Assembly (NCBI GenBank): GCA_005798905.1
Contig: SYIK01000005.1
Span: forward strand, 124,001-188,000
Length of the DNA: 64,000 nt
Direction: 5' to 3'
Source of the DNA: Bacteroidota bacterium
GTDB taxonomy: Bacteria > Bacteroidota > Bacteroidia > Chitinophagales > Chitinophagaceae
Shown here one piece after another: positions 11,123-21,473 of this stretch. The stretch's first letter is position 1. Each line of letters begins with the position of its first letter. The notes beneath the pieces are model-generated. The model had not been told where the DNA came from. It searched no databases and saw only the letters and a program-made list of their open reading frames with translations. Position numbers and translations under genes: made by a program.

Positions 11123-11193
11123 AGGTCCCGAGCGGATTCGAACCGCTGTAAGAGCTTTTGCAGAGCTCGGCCTAGCCACTCGGCCACAGGACC
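11123..11193 (-). tRNA. tRNA-Cys (anticodon GCA)
   Basis: Acceptor GGTCCTG/CGGGACC, anticodon stem-loop GAGCT-CTGCAAA-AGCTC, T-arm GCGGTTCGAATCCGC, U73. Confidence 0.95.
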
Positions 11194-11263
11194 AATTTGA
11201 TTTTTTAGCGCAGCGAAAATAAGATATTTTTGTTTATCATTTTTCTAATTAAGCATTTAAAAT

Positions 11264-12139
11264 ATGAATCGAATTGCAGAATCAGAATTAATTTTTAATG
11301 AAAGAGGTGCTATTTATCATCTCAATTTATTACCGGAGGAAATCGCAGAAACCGTGTTGCTTGTTGGGGATCCAGACCGTGTGCAACAAATAAGTAAACA
11401 TTTTGATTCCATAGAATTTCAATTGCAACACCGTGAATTCATTACCCATACTGGCTATTTAGGTAAAAAAAGAATTTCTGTAACTTCTACAGGAATTGGA
11501 ACCGACAATATTGACATTACTTTAAACGAGTTGGATGCGTTGGTAAATATTGATTTCGAATCAAGAGAAATTAAATCAAATCTTAAGTCGTTGAATTTAA
11601 TTCGAGTAGGAACTTCTGGCGCTTTGCAAGATGATATTCCTGTTGATAGTTTTGTCGCTTCTACGCACGGACTTGGAATTGACAACTTGCTTAATTTTTA
11701 TAGGTTAAATCAAAATGAAGAAGAAAAACAATTGTTGCACTCCTTCGTTACGTTCGCTCAGTTGCAGGGCAGCATTGGTTATCCTTATATCTCCGGCGCA
11801 AGTTCTTCTTTACTAAAATATTTTGTGAATGATTTTCATCAAGGTATAACCGCTACCTGTCCTGGATTTTATGGACCGCAAGGTAGAATTTTACGTATGG
11901 GAATTAGTAATCCGGAGTTAATAAATCGACTTTCTCATTTTCGTTTTGGCCCGCACCGAATTACAAATTTTGAAATGGAAACTTCTGCAATTTACGGCCT
12001 CAGCAAATTGCTTGGGCATAATTGTCTTTCCTTAAATGCTGTAATTGCAAATCGAGTTAGAAAAGAATTTTCGAAAAATGGAAAAGAAACTGTTGAAAAA
12101 CTAATTCAAAAAGTTTTGGAAACAATTTCTAATATTTAA
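11264..12139 (+). CDS. Nucleoside phosphorylase (uridine phosphorylase-like)
   Basis: VLLVGDPDRVQQISKHFD, VTSTGIGTDNIDITLNEL, RVGTSGALQ, NFEMETSAIYGLSKLLGH. Confidence 0.85.
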   Translation: MNRIAESELIFNERGAIYHLNLLPEEIAETVLLVGDPDRVQQISKHFDSIEFQLQHREFITHTGYLGKKRISVTSTGIGTDNIDITLNELDALVNIDFESREIKSNLKSLNLIRVGTSGALQDDIPVDSFVASTHGLGIDNLLNFYRLNQNEEEKQLLHSFVTFAQLQGSIGYPYISGASSSLLKYFVNDFHQGITATCPGFYGPQGRILRMGISNPELINRLSHFRFGPHRITNFEMETSAIYGLSKLLGHNCLSLNAVIANRVRKEFSKNGKETVEKLIQKVLETISNI

Positions 12140-12144
12140 ATAAA

Positions 12145-12930
12145 ATGGAAATCAGTTTTAATAAATATCAAGCAACAGGTAACGATTTTGTTATTCTTGA
12201 TAACAGAAAAAACAGTTACGATGCACTTACACAAGCCGATATAAAAAAATTGTGCAATCGCAAATTTGGAATTGGTGCAGATGGGTTAATGCTGTTAAAT
12301 GAAAAACCGGATTTCGATTTTGAAATGATTTATTTTAATGCTGATGGAAATAAAGGAAGTTTGTGTGGAAACGGAAGCAGGTGTATTGTTCGCTTTTTTC
12401 ATTCATTGGGCTTTTATAAAGATTCTTTTAAATTTTTAGCATCCGATGGAACGCATTATGCGGAAATAAATAGTGACGGTTCCATTTCTTTAAAAATGAA
12501 CGACATCGACCGCATTGATTCTTACCGAAACGATTTTTTAGTCAATACAGGTTCTCCGCATTATATAAAAATTGTATCCAATCTCGAAAAATTAGATGTT
12601 TATAATGCAGGTCGTGAAATTCGCTACAGTAAAACCTTTGAAAAGGAAGGTGTGAATGTAAATTTTGTTGAACAATTATTTAATCCCGAACAAATTGCAG
12701 TGCGCACTTATGAAAGAGGTGTAGAAAATGAAACACTAAGTTGCGGTACGGGTGTTACTGCTGCGGCGCTTGTTTGTTATCACAATGAAACAGGTTTCAA
12801 TGAAGTTAAAGTAAAAACTTCCGGAGGAATTCTCAAAGTAGAATTTGATCGTGTTGCTGAGGGAATTTATAAAAATATTTGGCTTTGTGGAAATGCAGAA
12901 AAAGTGTTTAATGGAATTTTTATTCTTTAA
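12145..12930 (+). CDS. dapF: Diaminopimelate epimerase
   Basis: KYQATGNDFVILDNR, LCGNGSRCIVRF, ERGVENETLSCGTGVTAAAL. Confidence 0.96.
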   Translation: MEISFNKYQATGNDFVILDNRKNSYDALTQADIKKLCNRKFGIGADGLMLLNEKPDFDFEMIYFNADGNKGSLCGNGSRCIVRFFHSLGFYKDSFKFLASDGTHYAEINSDGSISLKMNDIDRIDSYRNDFLVNTGSPHYIKIVSNLEKLDVYNAGREIRYSKTFEKEGVNVNFVEQLFNPEQIAVRTYERGVENETLSCGTGVTAAALVCYHNETGFNEVKVKTSGGILKVEFDRVAEGIYKNIWLCGNAEKVFNGIFIL

Positions 12931-12933
12931 TTA

Positions 12934-13737
12934 CTATAGTTTTTTTTCTTCCATTGCTGCTTTTTTCATCTCCATTGCCATTGCAACTCCTAAATAATTT
13001 TCAATTTTTTTATGAACCCAATATAAAAACGGAGTTAATAAAATTGCTACTAAAAACTTGTAACAATAATTCACAATCCCAATTGCAATAACTTGACTAA
13101 ACGGCCAAGCTGCTCCTTGGTTTGGAAATATTTTAGGAAAAAAATAAAAAGCAAATACCAAAACAATAAAACTATCAACAAGCTGAGAAACAAGTGTAGA
13201 GCCGGTTGCACGCAACCATATTGATTTTTCTCCTGTCTTTTTTTTGATGCGATGAAATACAAACACATCTACAAACTGTCCAACTAAAAAAGCAACCATA
13301 GATGCAATAATTATTCCTAATCCTTGTCCAAAAACGGCATTAAAAGCAACATTCATATTTTCAACCCCTGCCGATTTTTTACTTGTAATCCACCAAGAAT
13401 TAGGCGCAGTTTGCATTGCTCCAAACAACATTACAAATGCGTAAATAATTACAATTACGGAAAACAAACTAATAAATTTCACTCCTTTTTTTCCGTAATA
13501 TTCATTGATGATATCCGTCATCACAAAAACTATAGGCCATAATAAGACACCACAAGTAAGATTGAATCCATACGCCTCTCCAAACAAATTAAGATTGATT
13601 GGTTTCCAACCAAAAGTTTCTTCCAATGAAAATATTTTCACGCCAATAAATTCTGCCGTTAATGCATTTACAATAAAAAAACTACAGAGAATTATAAATA
13701 ATCTGGCTGGCTTATTTGAAAGAATATTTTTCAACAT
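12934..13737 (-). CDS. yhhQ: Queuosine precursor transporter (YhhQ/VUT family)
   Basis: FVMTDIINEYYGKKG, FLVGQFVDVFVFHRIKKKTGEKSIWLRATGSTLVSQLVDSFIV. Confidence 0.88.
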   Translation of the reverse strand: MLKNILSNKPARLFIILCSFFIVNALTAEFIGVKIFSLEETFGWKPINLNLFGEAYGFNLTCGVLLWPIVFVMTDIINEYYGKKGVKFISLFSVIVIIYAFVMLFGAMQTAPNSWWITSKKSAGVENMNVAFNAVFGQGLGIIIASMVAFLVGQFVDVFVFHRIKKKTGEKSIWLRATGSTLVSQLVDSFIVLVFAFYFFPKIFPNQGAAWPFSQVIAIGIVNYCYKFLVAILLTPFLYWVHKKIENYLGVAMAMEMKKAAMEEKKL

Positions 13738-13852
13738 AAATAAGTTTTATACTTTTTATTAAACTAATTCCAAGAAGAAATAAAATAATGATAATCTCCA
13801 CTATGAAATTGGTGTAAAATAGCATTATTTTGTTGTTTACAATTTTACCCAC

Positions 13853-16363
13853 ATGAATACATTGATAAAAAAACTAATTCCGCACTTTGCCGCAGTTGCA
13901 ATTTTTCTACTTATAGCAGTCATTTATTGCCAACCAGCATTAGAAGGAAAAGTAGTTGCACAGCAAGATATCACTCATTGGAAAGGATCGGTGCAACAGT
14001 CGGTGAATTTTAATAAAACTTATGGCCACTACCCACTTTGGACAAATAGCGTGTTTAGTGGAATGCCGACTTTTCAAATTGGCTATCCCGCAAATAATAT
14101 TGTACCATGGAATGCTCATCAAATTTTTACAATTGGTTTGCCTAAACCAATTCAATTTTTCTTTTTGGCATCTATTTGTTTTTATTTTTTAAGTGTTGTA
14201 TTAGGAATGCGAACACTTATTGGCATTATCGGTTCGTTAGCTTTTGCTTATGCAACTTATAATCCTGTAATCATTGCTGCAGGCCACGACACCAAAATGC
14301 TTTCCATTGCATACATGCCGGCTTTACTCGCATCTATTTTATTAATTTATAATAAAAAATATATTGTAGGTGCAGGAGCTACCGCACTTTTTAGTTCGGT
14401 ATTAATTTCAATGAATCACCCGCAGATAGCTTATTATTTTTTTATTACCGCAGCAATTTTAACTATCTTCTTTTCCATTGACTGCATTATAAAAAAAGAG
14501 TTTCGACATTTAATTATTGCTTTATCTATTGTACTGGCAGCGGGTTCTATTGGTTTGTTGACGAATGCAGTTAGTATTCTTTCCAATTTTGAATACCAAA
14601 AAGAAACCATTCGAGGTGGTGCAACTTTAATAAAAGATGCGGACAAAGAAAATAAATCTACAAAAGGATTAAGTAAAGATTATGCGTTCAATTACAGTAT
14701 GGGTATCACAGAACCTCTTGTAATGCTGGTACCTCGTATGTTTGGTGGTAGCAACGACCATTTGCAAATTGAGGAAGAAAAATCAAAAGCTATTGAAACA
14801 GTTCGTGCAATGCCGCAAGAAGCACAACAATTTCTATTTCAAAATCTTCCTTACTTTTTCGGACAAACCGAATCAAGTGAATTATACGCAAGAACTTATT
14901 GGGGTGGACTTGGCGGTACTTCCGGGCCTCCGTACTTAGGTGCTGTAATTTTCTTTTTAGCACTTTTCGTTTTTTTTATAATAGACAAAAAACACAAATG
15001 GTGGATGCTGACAACACTTGGACTAACCATCACCATGTCGTGGGGGGGATATTTTGTGCAATTCAACGGATTACTTTACGAACATCTTCCACTCTACAAT
15101 AAATTTAGAGCCCCATCAATGATTTTAGTAATTCCGCAATTATTGATTCCAATATTGGCAATGCTTGGATTGGAAAAAATTATAAACTATGCTGATAAAA
15201 CAGAATTACTCAAACAATACAAAAAAACATTATTTGTACTTTTCGGATTTTTTGTTTTATTAATTGCACTTTATTTCAGTTTTGATTTTAGTACTGCTGA
15301 AACGAATGAATTATTAAAAAATGAACAATTAACCAGTCAACCACAAGCATTTGAAATTGTAAAACAGTTTGTTAATTCATTGAAAGAAGATAGACGAGCC
15401 ATGATGCTAAACGACATATTTCGTTCATTTGCTTTTATATCAATTGCTGCAATTTTTATTTTATTATTTATTAAAAAATTAATTACCCCAGTTTTTTTAA
15501 CAATAGGAATTGGGTTGTTGGTTTTAATTGATTTGATGCCAATCGATCGAATTTATTTGAACCAATCAAACTTTAAAGACAAATTGGAAAACGATGAAAT
15601 TTTTCAATTGACTGAAGTTGATAAAACAATTCTTGCCGACACTTCTTTTTACAGAGTTTACAATATGAGTGGTGATCAATTTACCGAAAACATTACATCG
15701 TATAATTACAATTCCATTGGCGGTTATCATGCAGCAAAACTCAGCATCTACATGGATTTGATTGAAAATCAATTGGCGAAAGGAAATGAAAAAGTGTTGG
15801 ACATGTTGAATGCAAAATACTTTATTCGTAAAAATGAAAAAGGACAAACAGATGCTTATCAACAACGAGCAACTGCACTTGGGAATTGTTGGTTTGTCAA
15901 TGAGGTTAAATTTGTTAAAGATGCAAATGAAGAAATGCTTGCATTGGATAATTTCAACCCTAAAGAAACAGCAATTGTTCAGGAATCATTTAGTAATTTA
16001 ATACAACTTCCTTTTAAAGTTGATTCAAATGCAAGCATTCAACTTTTAAAAAATGAAACTGATTTAATAACTTATAAGTCAAATTCTAATGAAATGCAAT
16101 TCGCTGTTTTTAGTGAAATATATTATAACGGAGGTTGGAAAGCTTTTATTGACGGGATAGAAACGAAAATTGTAAAAACAAATTATGTGTTAAGAGGAGT
16201 TTCAATTCCCGCAGGTGCACACACTATTGAATTTAAGTTTGAACCTCAGGGCTATCAAAAAGGGAAAAAAATTACCCGTATATTTTCAATTGTTTTATTA
16301 ATTCTTTTGGTTGGGGGAATAGCTTTTGAAATAAAAAAAAGACCAAAAATGAAAGCAAATTAA
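13853..16363 (+). CDS. YfhO family multi-pass membrane protein
   Basis: 836 aa; N-terminal GT-C-like TM region, YYNGGWKAFIDGIETKIVKTNYVLRGVSIPAGAHTIEFKFEP C-terminus. Confidence 0.82.
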   Translation: MNTLIKKLIPHFAAVAIFLLIAVIYCQPALEGKVVAQQDITHWKGSVQQSVNFNKTYGHYPLWTNSVFSGMPTFQIGYPANNIVPWNAHQIFTIGLPKPIQFFFLASICFYFLSVVLGMRTLIGIIGSLAFAYATYNPVIIAAGHDTKMLSIAYMPALLASILLIYNKKYIVGAGATALFSSVLISMNHPQIAYYFFITAAILTIFFSIDCIIKKEFRHLIIALSIVLAAGSIGLLTNAVSILSNFEYQKETIRGGATLIKDADKENKSTKGLSKDYAFNYSMGITEPLVMLVPRMFGGSNDHLQIEEEKSKAIETVRAMPQEAQQFLFQNLPYFFGQTESSELYARTYWGGLGGTSGPPYLGAVIFFLALFVFFIIDKKHKWWMLTTLGLTITMSWGGYFVQFNGLLYEHLPLYNKFRAPSMILVIPQLLIPILAMLGLEKIINYADKTELLKQYKKTLFVLFGFFVLLIALYFSFDFSTAETNELLKNEQLTSQPQAFEIVKQFVNSLKEDRRAMMLNDIFRSFAFISIAAIFILLFIKKLITPVFLTIGIGLLVLIDLMPIDRIYLNQSNFKDKLENDEIFQLTEVDKTILADTSFYRVYNMSGDQFTENITSYNYNSIGGYHAAKLSIYMDLIENQLAKGNEKVLDMLNAKYFIRKNEKGQTDAYQQRATALGNCWFVNEVKFVKDANEEMLALDNFNPKETAIVQESFSNLIQLPFKVDSNASIQLLKNETDLITYKSNSNEMQFAVFSEIYYNGGWKAFIDGIETKIVKTNYVLRGVSIPAGAHTIEFKFEPQGYQKGKKITRIFSIVLLILLVGGIAFEIKKRPKMKAN

Positions 16364-16390
16364 TTGTTGAATTAAATTGAAATTCTATTC

Positions 16391-17215
16391 ATGAACAGTC
16401 CCACAATTAGTGTTTTGCTGCCAATTTATAATAGCGCCGCCTATTTAAAAACTGCTTTACAATCTTTGACAGATCAGCATTTCAGCGATTTTGAATTAAT
16501 AATTATTAACGATGGAAGCACAGATAATTGCGAACAAATCATAAACTCATTTAATGATTCGAGAATTGTTTATCATAAAAATAAAACAAACAAAGGCTTA
16601 ATTTTTTCTTTGAATTTTGGCATTAATATAGCCAAAGGAAAATACATTGCTCGAATGGATGCAGATGACATTTGTCATCCTGAAAGGTTTTTAAAACAAG
16701 TTCAATTTTTAAGCGCAAATGAAAATATTGCAGTCGTTGCCACAACTGTAAATTTTATAAATAAAAATGGTGAAATAGCAGAAAATTGGGAGCTCGATTT
16801 AAAAACTATTTTGCCAACTGACATAAAAAATACAATGCCATTTCAAAACTGTATTGCGCATCCTTCAATTATGATTCGAACAGAAATTGCAAAAGAAAAT
16901 CTTTATAATTACAATTGTAAAAACCGGGAAGATTACGATTTATGGTTACGTTTATTAAATAAAAATTATTCTATTGCAAAATTGAATGAAAAACTCTTGT
17001 ATTACCGCGTACATAATCATTCCATCACAAATCTTTATATAAAAAATTCATCTCTTTTCTTATCCCATTTTCGAATGAAAATTGAATTTTTGCGAACTGA
17101 ATTTTATTCCAGAAGAATTAATTATTTTACCACAATGGTTCTTGTGGGAGCAATCATAGATCTTACAAAAGGTTGTTTTAAATGGATTAAATCTTTATTT
17201 TCAAAGCATGTATAA
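16391..17215 (+). CDS. Glycosyltransferase family 2
   Basis: ISVLLPIYNSAAYLKTALQSLTDQHFSDFELIIINDGSTDN, GKYIARMDADDICHPERF. Confidence 0.93.
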   Translation: MNSPTISVLLPIYNSAAYLKTALQSLTDQHFSDFELIIINDGSTDNCEQIINSFNDSRIVYHKNKTNKGLIFSLNFGINIAKGKYIARMDADDICHPERFLKQVQFLSANENIAVVATTVNFINKNGEIAENWELDLKTILPTDIKNTMPFQNCIAHPSIMIRTEIAKENLYNYNCKNREDYDLWLRLLNKNYSIAKLNEKLLYYRVHNHSITNLYIKNSSLFLSHFRMKIEFLRTEFYSRRINYFTTMVLVGAIIDLTKGCFKWIKSLFSKHV

Positions 17216-18398
17216 TTTTCTAATCATAAAAAGAATTGTTGAAAATGTTTTCATTTTCCCATTTATTTTATTGGGAAAAATTATTGCATATTTTAATCCT
17301 TTAGAAAAAGAATATCGAATTTTCTTTTGTTTTCCTTTTTACCATACTGGTGGAGCTGAAAATGTACATGCACAAATAACACAAACAACCGGCAGTTCGG
17401 ATTGTATCATTTTTTTTACAAGAAAATCTATTGACAAACGTTTCCTATTTCAATTCCAAAATTCAAATTGTAAAATTTTAGATATTTCTAAATTCACCGA
17501 CCATAAAGAATTTTATTTTCTAAACTTGATTTTTAGAGGGATTGTTTCCGGTTATATAAATAAACAAAAAGAAAAGCCAATTGTTTTTAACGGTCAATGC
17601 AATTTTGGTTATAAAATAAGTCCGTGGATAAAAAAAAATATCGCTCAAATAGAACTTATTCATTCGTTGAATAGTTTTTCTTTTATTCGAATTCCGTTTT
17701 TACCTTTTATTACAAAGACAATAATGATTAGTAAAAAAAGGATTGAAGATCACCAACAATTATATTTTGAAAAAGGAATTCCTGCAAAATTTTTTGAAAG
17801 AATAATTTATATTCCAAATGGAATTTCCATTTCAGAAACTGAAAAAACAAAATCTTCCAATTCTTTTACTGTCCTCTATTCTGGAAGAGGAAGTAAAGAA
17901 AAAAGAATTTATTTATTAGGTCAGATTGCTAAAGAATTACAAAAAACAAACAAAGATATTCAATTTGTGTTCATGGGTGACGTTTCTGAATTTATTGCCG
18001 AAGTTGAATTTCCATTTATTAAATTTCTGGGCAATTTGAATGACGAAAAATCAATAAATGAACAATATGTAAATGCAGCTATTTTGCTATTGACTTCAGA
18101 CACAGAAGGTTTTCCAATGGTAGTGATGGAGGCCATGGCAAAAGGTTGCGCAATCGTTGCAACACCAGTTGGCGATGTACAACTTCATATCATAAATTCA
18201 GAAAATGGTTTTTTGTTTACTTCAATTAAAGATGAAAAACAAATTGTAAAAGAAGCGGTTCTGTTTATTGAAAAATTATACAATGAACGTAATTTATTAC
18301 ATCAAATTTCAATCAACAATATTAAATATGCAAATACTAATTTCGGTTTAGAAAAATTTCAAAATAGTTATAGAACTTTGTTTGCAAGTTTAAAATAA
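17208..18398 (+). CDS. Glycosyltransferase family 4 / GT1-like
   Basis: LYSGRGSKEKRIYLLGQIAKEL, LLTSDTEGFPMVVMEAMAKGCAIVATPVGDV. Confidence 0.9.
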   Translation: MYNFLIIKRIVENVFIFPFILLGKIIAYFNPLEKEYRIFFCFPFYHTGGAENVHAQITQTTGSSDCIIFFTRKSIDKRFLFQFQNSNCKILDISKFTDHKEFYFLNLIFRGIVSGYINKQKEKPIVFNGQCNFGYKISPWIKKNIAQIELIHSLNSFSFIRIPFLPFITKTIMISKKRIEDHQQLYFEKGIPAKFFERIIYIPNGISISETEKTKSSNSFTVLYSGRGSKEKRIYLLGQIAKELQKTNKDIQFVFMGDVSEFIAEVEFPFIKFLGNLNDEKSINEQYVNAAILLLTSDTEGFPMVVMEAMAKGCAIVATPVGDVQLHIINSENGFLFTSIKDEKQIVKEAVLFIEKLYNERNLLHQISINNIKYANTNFGLEKFQNSYRTLFASLK

Positions 18399-18405
18399 AT
18401 TACCA

Positions 18406-19320
18406 ATGAAACTTTTTGGATTTATAATCATAACCTATAATAGGCCGGCTGAATTATTAGATTTGCTTACCTCCATTTGTGCATTAGAAAAAAAAGAAGA
18501 ATTTTTAGAAGAAGTAATCATTGTCAACAATAAATCAACCGTTGATTATTCATCGGTTCAAGAATTAATCGACAAAAATTTACAAGTTCCAATTAAATAC
18601 ATTGTTGCGAATGAAAATTTGGGAGTTTCGAAAGGAAGAAATTTTGCAATCCAACAATCCACTGCCCCGATTTTATTAGTTGTTGACGATGACACTACAA
18701 TTCAAACAAAAGATTGTTTTGAAAAATTGGAACAATTTTTCTATGCTAAAAATTCTGATCGAGAAACAGCAATTGTGTCGTTCAAAGTTTTATACGAAGA
18801 AACAAAGTTGATTCAGAAAAATGCTTTTCCACATAAATGTTTTCACGCATATAAAAATAAATCTTTCTTTGAAACCTACTACTACCCTGGCTGTGCGCAT
18901 GCAATTAAAAAAGAGGTTTTAAATAAAACAGGTTTTTACCCAGATGATTTTTTTTATGGAATGGAAGAATACGATCTCTCCTATCGCATTTTGAATGAAG
19001 GTTATTCGATCAGTTACACCAATTCAATTGTACTTCATCACAAAGAATCTCCATTGGGAAGAAGTCCCAAAAAAGAAAAATTGCAAATGCTTTGGGTGAA
19101 CAAATCAAAAGTTGCTTGGCGATATTTGCCAAAAATTTATTTTTATTCAACATCTTTTTTATGGTCACTTTATTTTTTAAGAAAAACTAATTTTGATTTT
19201 ATCAGCTTTATAAAAATTTGGAAAACCATTTTAAAAATTCCACAAACTGAAAATCGAAAATTAATAAACGAAGATTCTTTAGCATATTTAAAAAAAGTAA
19301 ATGCCCGACTTTCATACTAA
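18406..19320 (+). CDS. Glycosyltransferase family 2
   Basis: FIIITYNRPAELLDLLTSI, ENLGVSKGRNFAIQQSTAPILLVVDDDT, FYGMEEYDLSYRILNEGY. Confidence 0.92.
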   Translation: MKLFGFIIITYNRPAELLDLLTSICALEKKEEFLEEVIIVNNKSTVDYSSVQELIDKNLQVPIKYIVANENLGVSKGRNFAIQQSTAPILLVVDDDTTIQTKDCFEKLEQFFYAKNSDRETAIVSFKVLYEETKLIQKNAFPHKCFHAYKNKSFFETYYYPGCAHAIKKEVLNKTGFYPDDFFYGMEEYDLSYRILNEGYSISYTNSIVLHHKESPLGRSPKKEKLQMLWVNKSKVAWRYLPKIYFYSTSFLWSLYFLRKTNFDFISFIKIWKTILKIPQTENRKLINEDSLAYLKKVNARLSY

Positions 19321-19332
19321 ACCATAAATACA

Positions 19333-20088
19333 ATGTTTCTTAAAGATAAATGCATTCAACTAGCGAAAGATATGCTCATTCGTTTTCCCAAAAAAATATT
19401 TCATCTTTTTTATTTTTATGTTGATTTACAAAAATTTAAAAACAAAAATGATGGAAGATTTTCTGTAACTATGAAAGATATTCATCCCTGCATTACAGAT
19501 AAAATAAAATCAACGCCTTTTGACCAACACTATATTTATCACCCGGCTTGGGCGGCTCGAATTTTAGCCAAAACTAAGCCAGTAGTGCATGTTGACATCT
19601 CTTCCATCTTAAGTTTTAGCACTATTGTATCGGCATTTATTCCTGTAAAATTTTACGATTACCGTCCGGCTTCTTTGCAATTAAATAATTTGGAATCTCA
19701 TTTTGAAGATTTGAAAACACTTTCTTTCCTAAATGATTCAATCGCATCTCTTTCTTGCATGCACACAATTGAACATATCGGGTTGGGTCGTTATGGCGAT
19801 GCACTTGATCCGCTTGGAGATATCAAAGCAATGAAAGAATTAATACGAGTTTTAAAACCAGGTGGCGATTTATTAATTGTTGTTCCTGTTGGTAAACCAA
19901 GAATTGAATTTAATGCACACAGAATTTATAGTTTCGAACAAATTAAAGATTACTTTTCTTCATTAAGTTTATTTGAATTTTCTTTGATCCCTGATTCCGG
20001 TGGATTAATTTCAAACGCAAATAGTGAATTAGTAAAAAAACAAAATTATGGTTGTGGTTGTTTTTGGTTTAAAAAAAATAGAGAATAA
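19333..20088 (+). CDS. DUF268-like / methyltransferase-fold glycan-cluster protein
   Basis: DYRPASLQLNNLESHFEDLKTLSFLNDSIASLSCMHTIEHIGLGRYGDALDPLGDIKAMKELIRVLKPGGDLLIVVPVGKPRIEFNAHRIY. Confidence 0.8.
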   Translation: MFLKDKCIQLAKDMLIRFPKKIFHLFYFYVDLQKFKNKNDGRFSVTMKDIHPCITDKIKSTPFDQHYIYHPAWAARILAKTKPVVHVDISSILSFSTIVSAFIPVKFYDYRPASLQLNNLESHFEDLKTLSFLNDSIASLSCMHTIEHIGLGRYGDALDPLGDIKAMKELIRVLKPGGDLLIVVPVGKPRIEFNAHRIYSFEQIKDYFSSLSLFEFSLIPDSGGLISNANSELVKKQNYGCGCFWFKKNRE

Positions 20089-20783
20089 TGTTTACAGTAG
20101 GAACCCAAAACGAAGAAGTAAGAATCAAATGGATTGAATCCAGCTTATTAAAAATACCAAAAGGATTAACCGTACTGGATGCAGGTGCTGGTGAAAGTCA
20201 GTTTAAAAAATATTGTAGTCATCTCAACTATATTGCACAAGATTTTGGTCAATACCAAGGCGATGGCGAAGTGGGTTTGCAAACCGGCAAATGGGATAAT
20301 TCAAAATTGGATATTGTTTCCGACATTACTGCTATTCCACTTACTGACAATTCTGTAGATGCAATTCTTTGTACAGAAGTGTTGGAACATATTCCGGATC
20401 CTGTTGCTGCCATTAAAGAATTTGGAAGATTAATAAAGCCGGGTGGATATTTACTAATAACTGCGCCATTCACCAGTCTTACACATTTTGCTCCATATCA
20501 TTTTTCATCAGGGCTTAGTCGATTTTTTTACGAAAAACATTTACCCAATAACAATTTTGAAATCGCAGAAATGCAATTCAATGGAAATTTTTTTGAATTT
20601 ATTGCACAAGAAAACAGACGAATAAAGTCGGTTGCTAAAAAATATGCAAATCAAAACTTAACTATTTTTAAACGATTAGTAATTCATTTAAACCTTTGGC
20701 TTTTGCAAAAACTTTCAACAAAAGATAATGGATCTTCCGAACTTGTTTGTTTTGGAATTCATGTATTCGCAAGAAAAAAATGA
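20088..20783 (+). CDS. Class I SAM-dependent methyltransferase
   Basis: VLDAGAGESQFKKY, VDAILCTEVLEHIPDPVAAIKEFGRLIKPGGYLLITAPF. Confidence 0.9.
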   Translation: MFTVGTQNEEVRIKWIESSLLKIPKGLTVLDAGAGESQFKKYCSHLNYIAQDFGQYQGDGEVGLQTGKWDNSKLDIVSDITAIPLTDNSVDAILCTEVLEHIPDPVAAIKEFGRLIKPGGYLLITAPFTSLTHFAPYHFSSGLSRFFYEKHLPNNNFEIAEMQFNGNFFEFIAQENRRIKSVAKKYANQNLTIFKRLVIHLNLWLLQKLSTKDNGSSELVCFGIHVFARKK

Positions 20784-20990
20784 TAATTGTAAAACTCACA
20801 GGAGGACTTGGTAATTAACTTTTCCAATATGCAACTGGAAAAGCAATTGCTGTTAAAAATAACACAACAATAAAGTTTGACACTTCGGATTATACAAAAA
20901 CTAATTTGCGACAAATTGATTTGGATAATTTTAATTTGGAAATAAACAGTGAGACCCGAAGAAAGAAATATAAGAATCAAATCTTTGCTT
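20780..20990 (+). pseudogene. 5' fragment of a GT11 alpha-1,2-fucosyltransferase with in-frame TAA
   Basis: Frame from ATG 20780: MIIVKLTGGLGN*LFQYATGKAIAVKNNTTIKFDTSDYTKTNLRQIDLDNFNLEINSE...; TAA at 20816-20818 sits where GT11 proteins have Gln (GGxGNQxFQYA); intact homolog at 23601. Confidence 0.85.
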
Positions 20991-21341
20991 AATAATTTTA
21001 AGAAAGAAAATGCTGCTATCCGTAAGATTGGTCTCCCTACAGCAGATGGTTTTCAATTTGAAGATATTAATAACATCATGCATATACAAGCAGAGGGAAG
21101 CTATACAAATGTATTTATTGAAGGGAAAAAGAAAGAACTGGTCTCAAAAAGTTTGAAAGAATTTGAAGATATATTACCTACGATCATTTTTTGTCGAATT
21201 CATCACTCGCATATTGTCAATATTAATTTTATTAAAAAATATTATAAAGGTCGAGGAGGATATGTAGAGATGGTTGATAAAACTACTATTGAAGTGTCAA
21301 TACGAAAGAAAAATGATTTCTTTGAAAAATTTAGACATTAA
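20949..21341 (+). CDS. LytTR DNA-binding domain protein lacking a receiver domain (probable truncated response regulator)
   Basis: LPTADGFQFEDINNIMHIQAEGSYTNVFIEGKKKELVSKSLKEFEDILP...FCRIHHSHIVNINFIKKYYKGRGGYVEM; GTG start lies inside the GT11 fragment. Confidence 0.75.
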   Translation: MRPEERNIRIKSLLNNFKKENAAIRKIGLPTADGFQFEDINNIMHIQAEGSYTNVFIEGKKKELVSKSLKEFEDILPTIIFCRIHHSHIVNINFIKKYYKGRGGYVEMVDKTTIEVSIRKKNDFFEKFRH

Positions 21342-21473
21342 CAATACGCAGTTAAAGTCATTATTGTTCATCAATAATTATTATAGCACAGATATAAACC
21401 TGATATTGATATGAAATAGCAAGAAACTTAGTTTTAATTAAAATTCTAATTTTAACAATAAAACTATTTTTTT

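Noticed and set aside
20816-20818. In-frame TAA as stop-codon reassignment or programmed readthrough
   Set aside because: TAA is used as the normal stop throughout the window and the downstream GT11 frame is truncated, so ordinary pseudogenisation is simpler.
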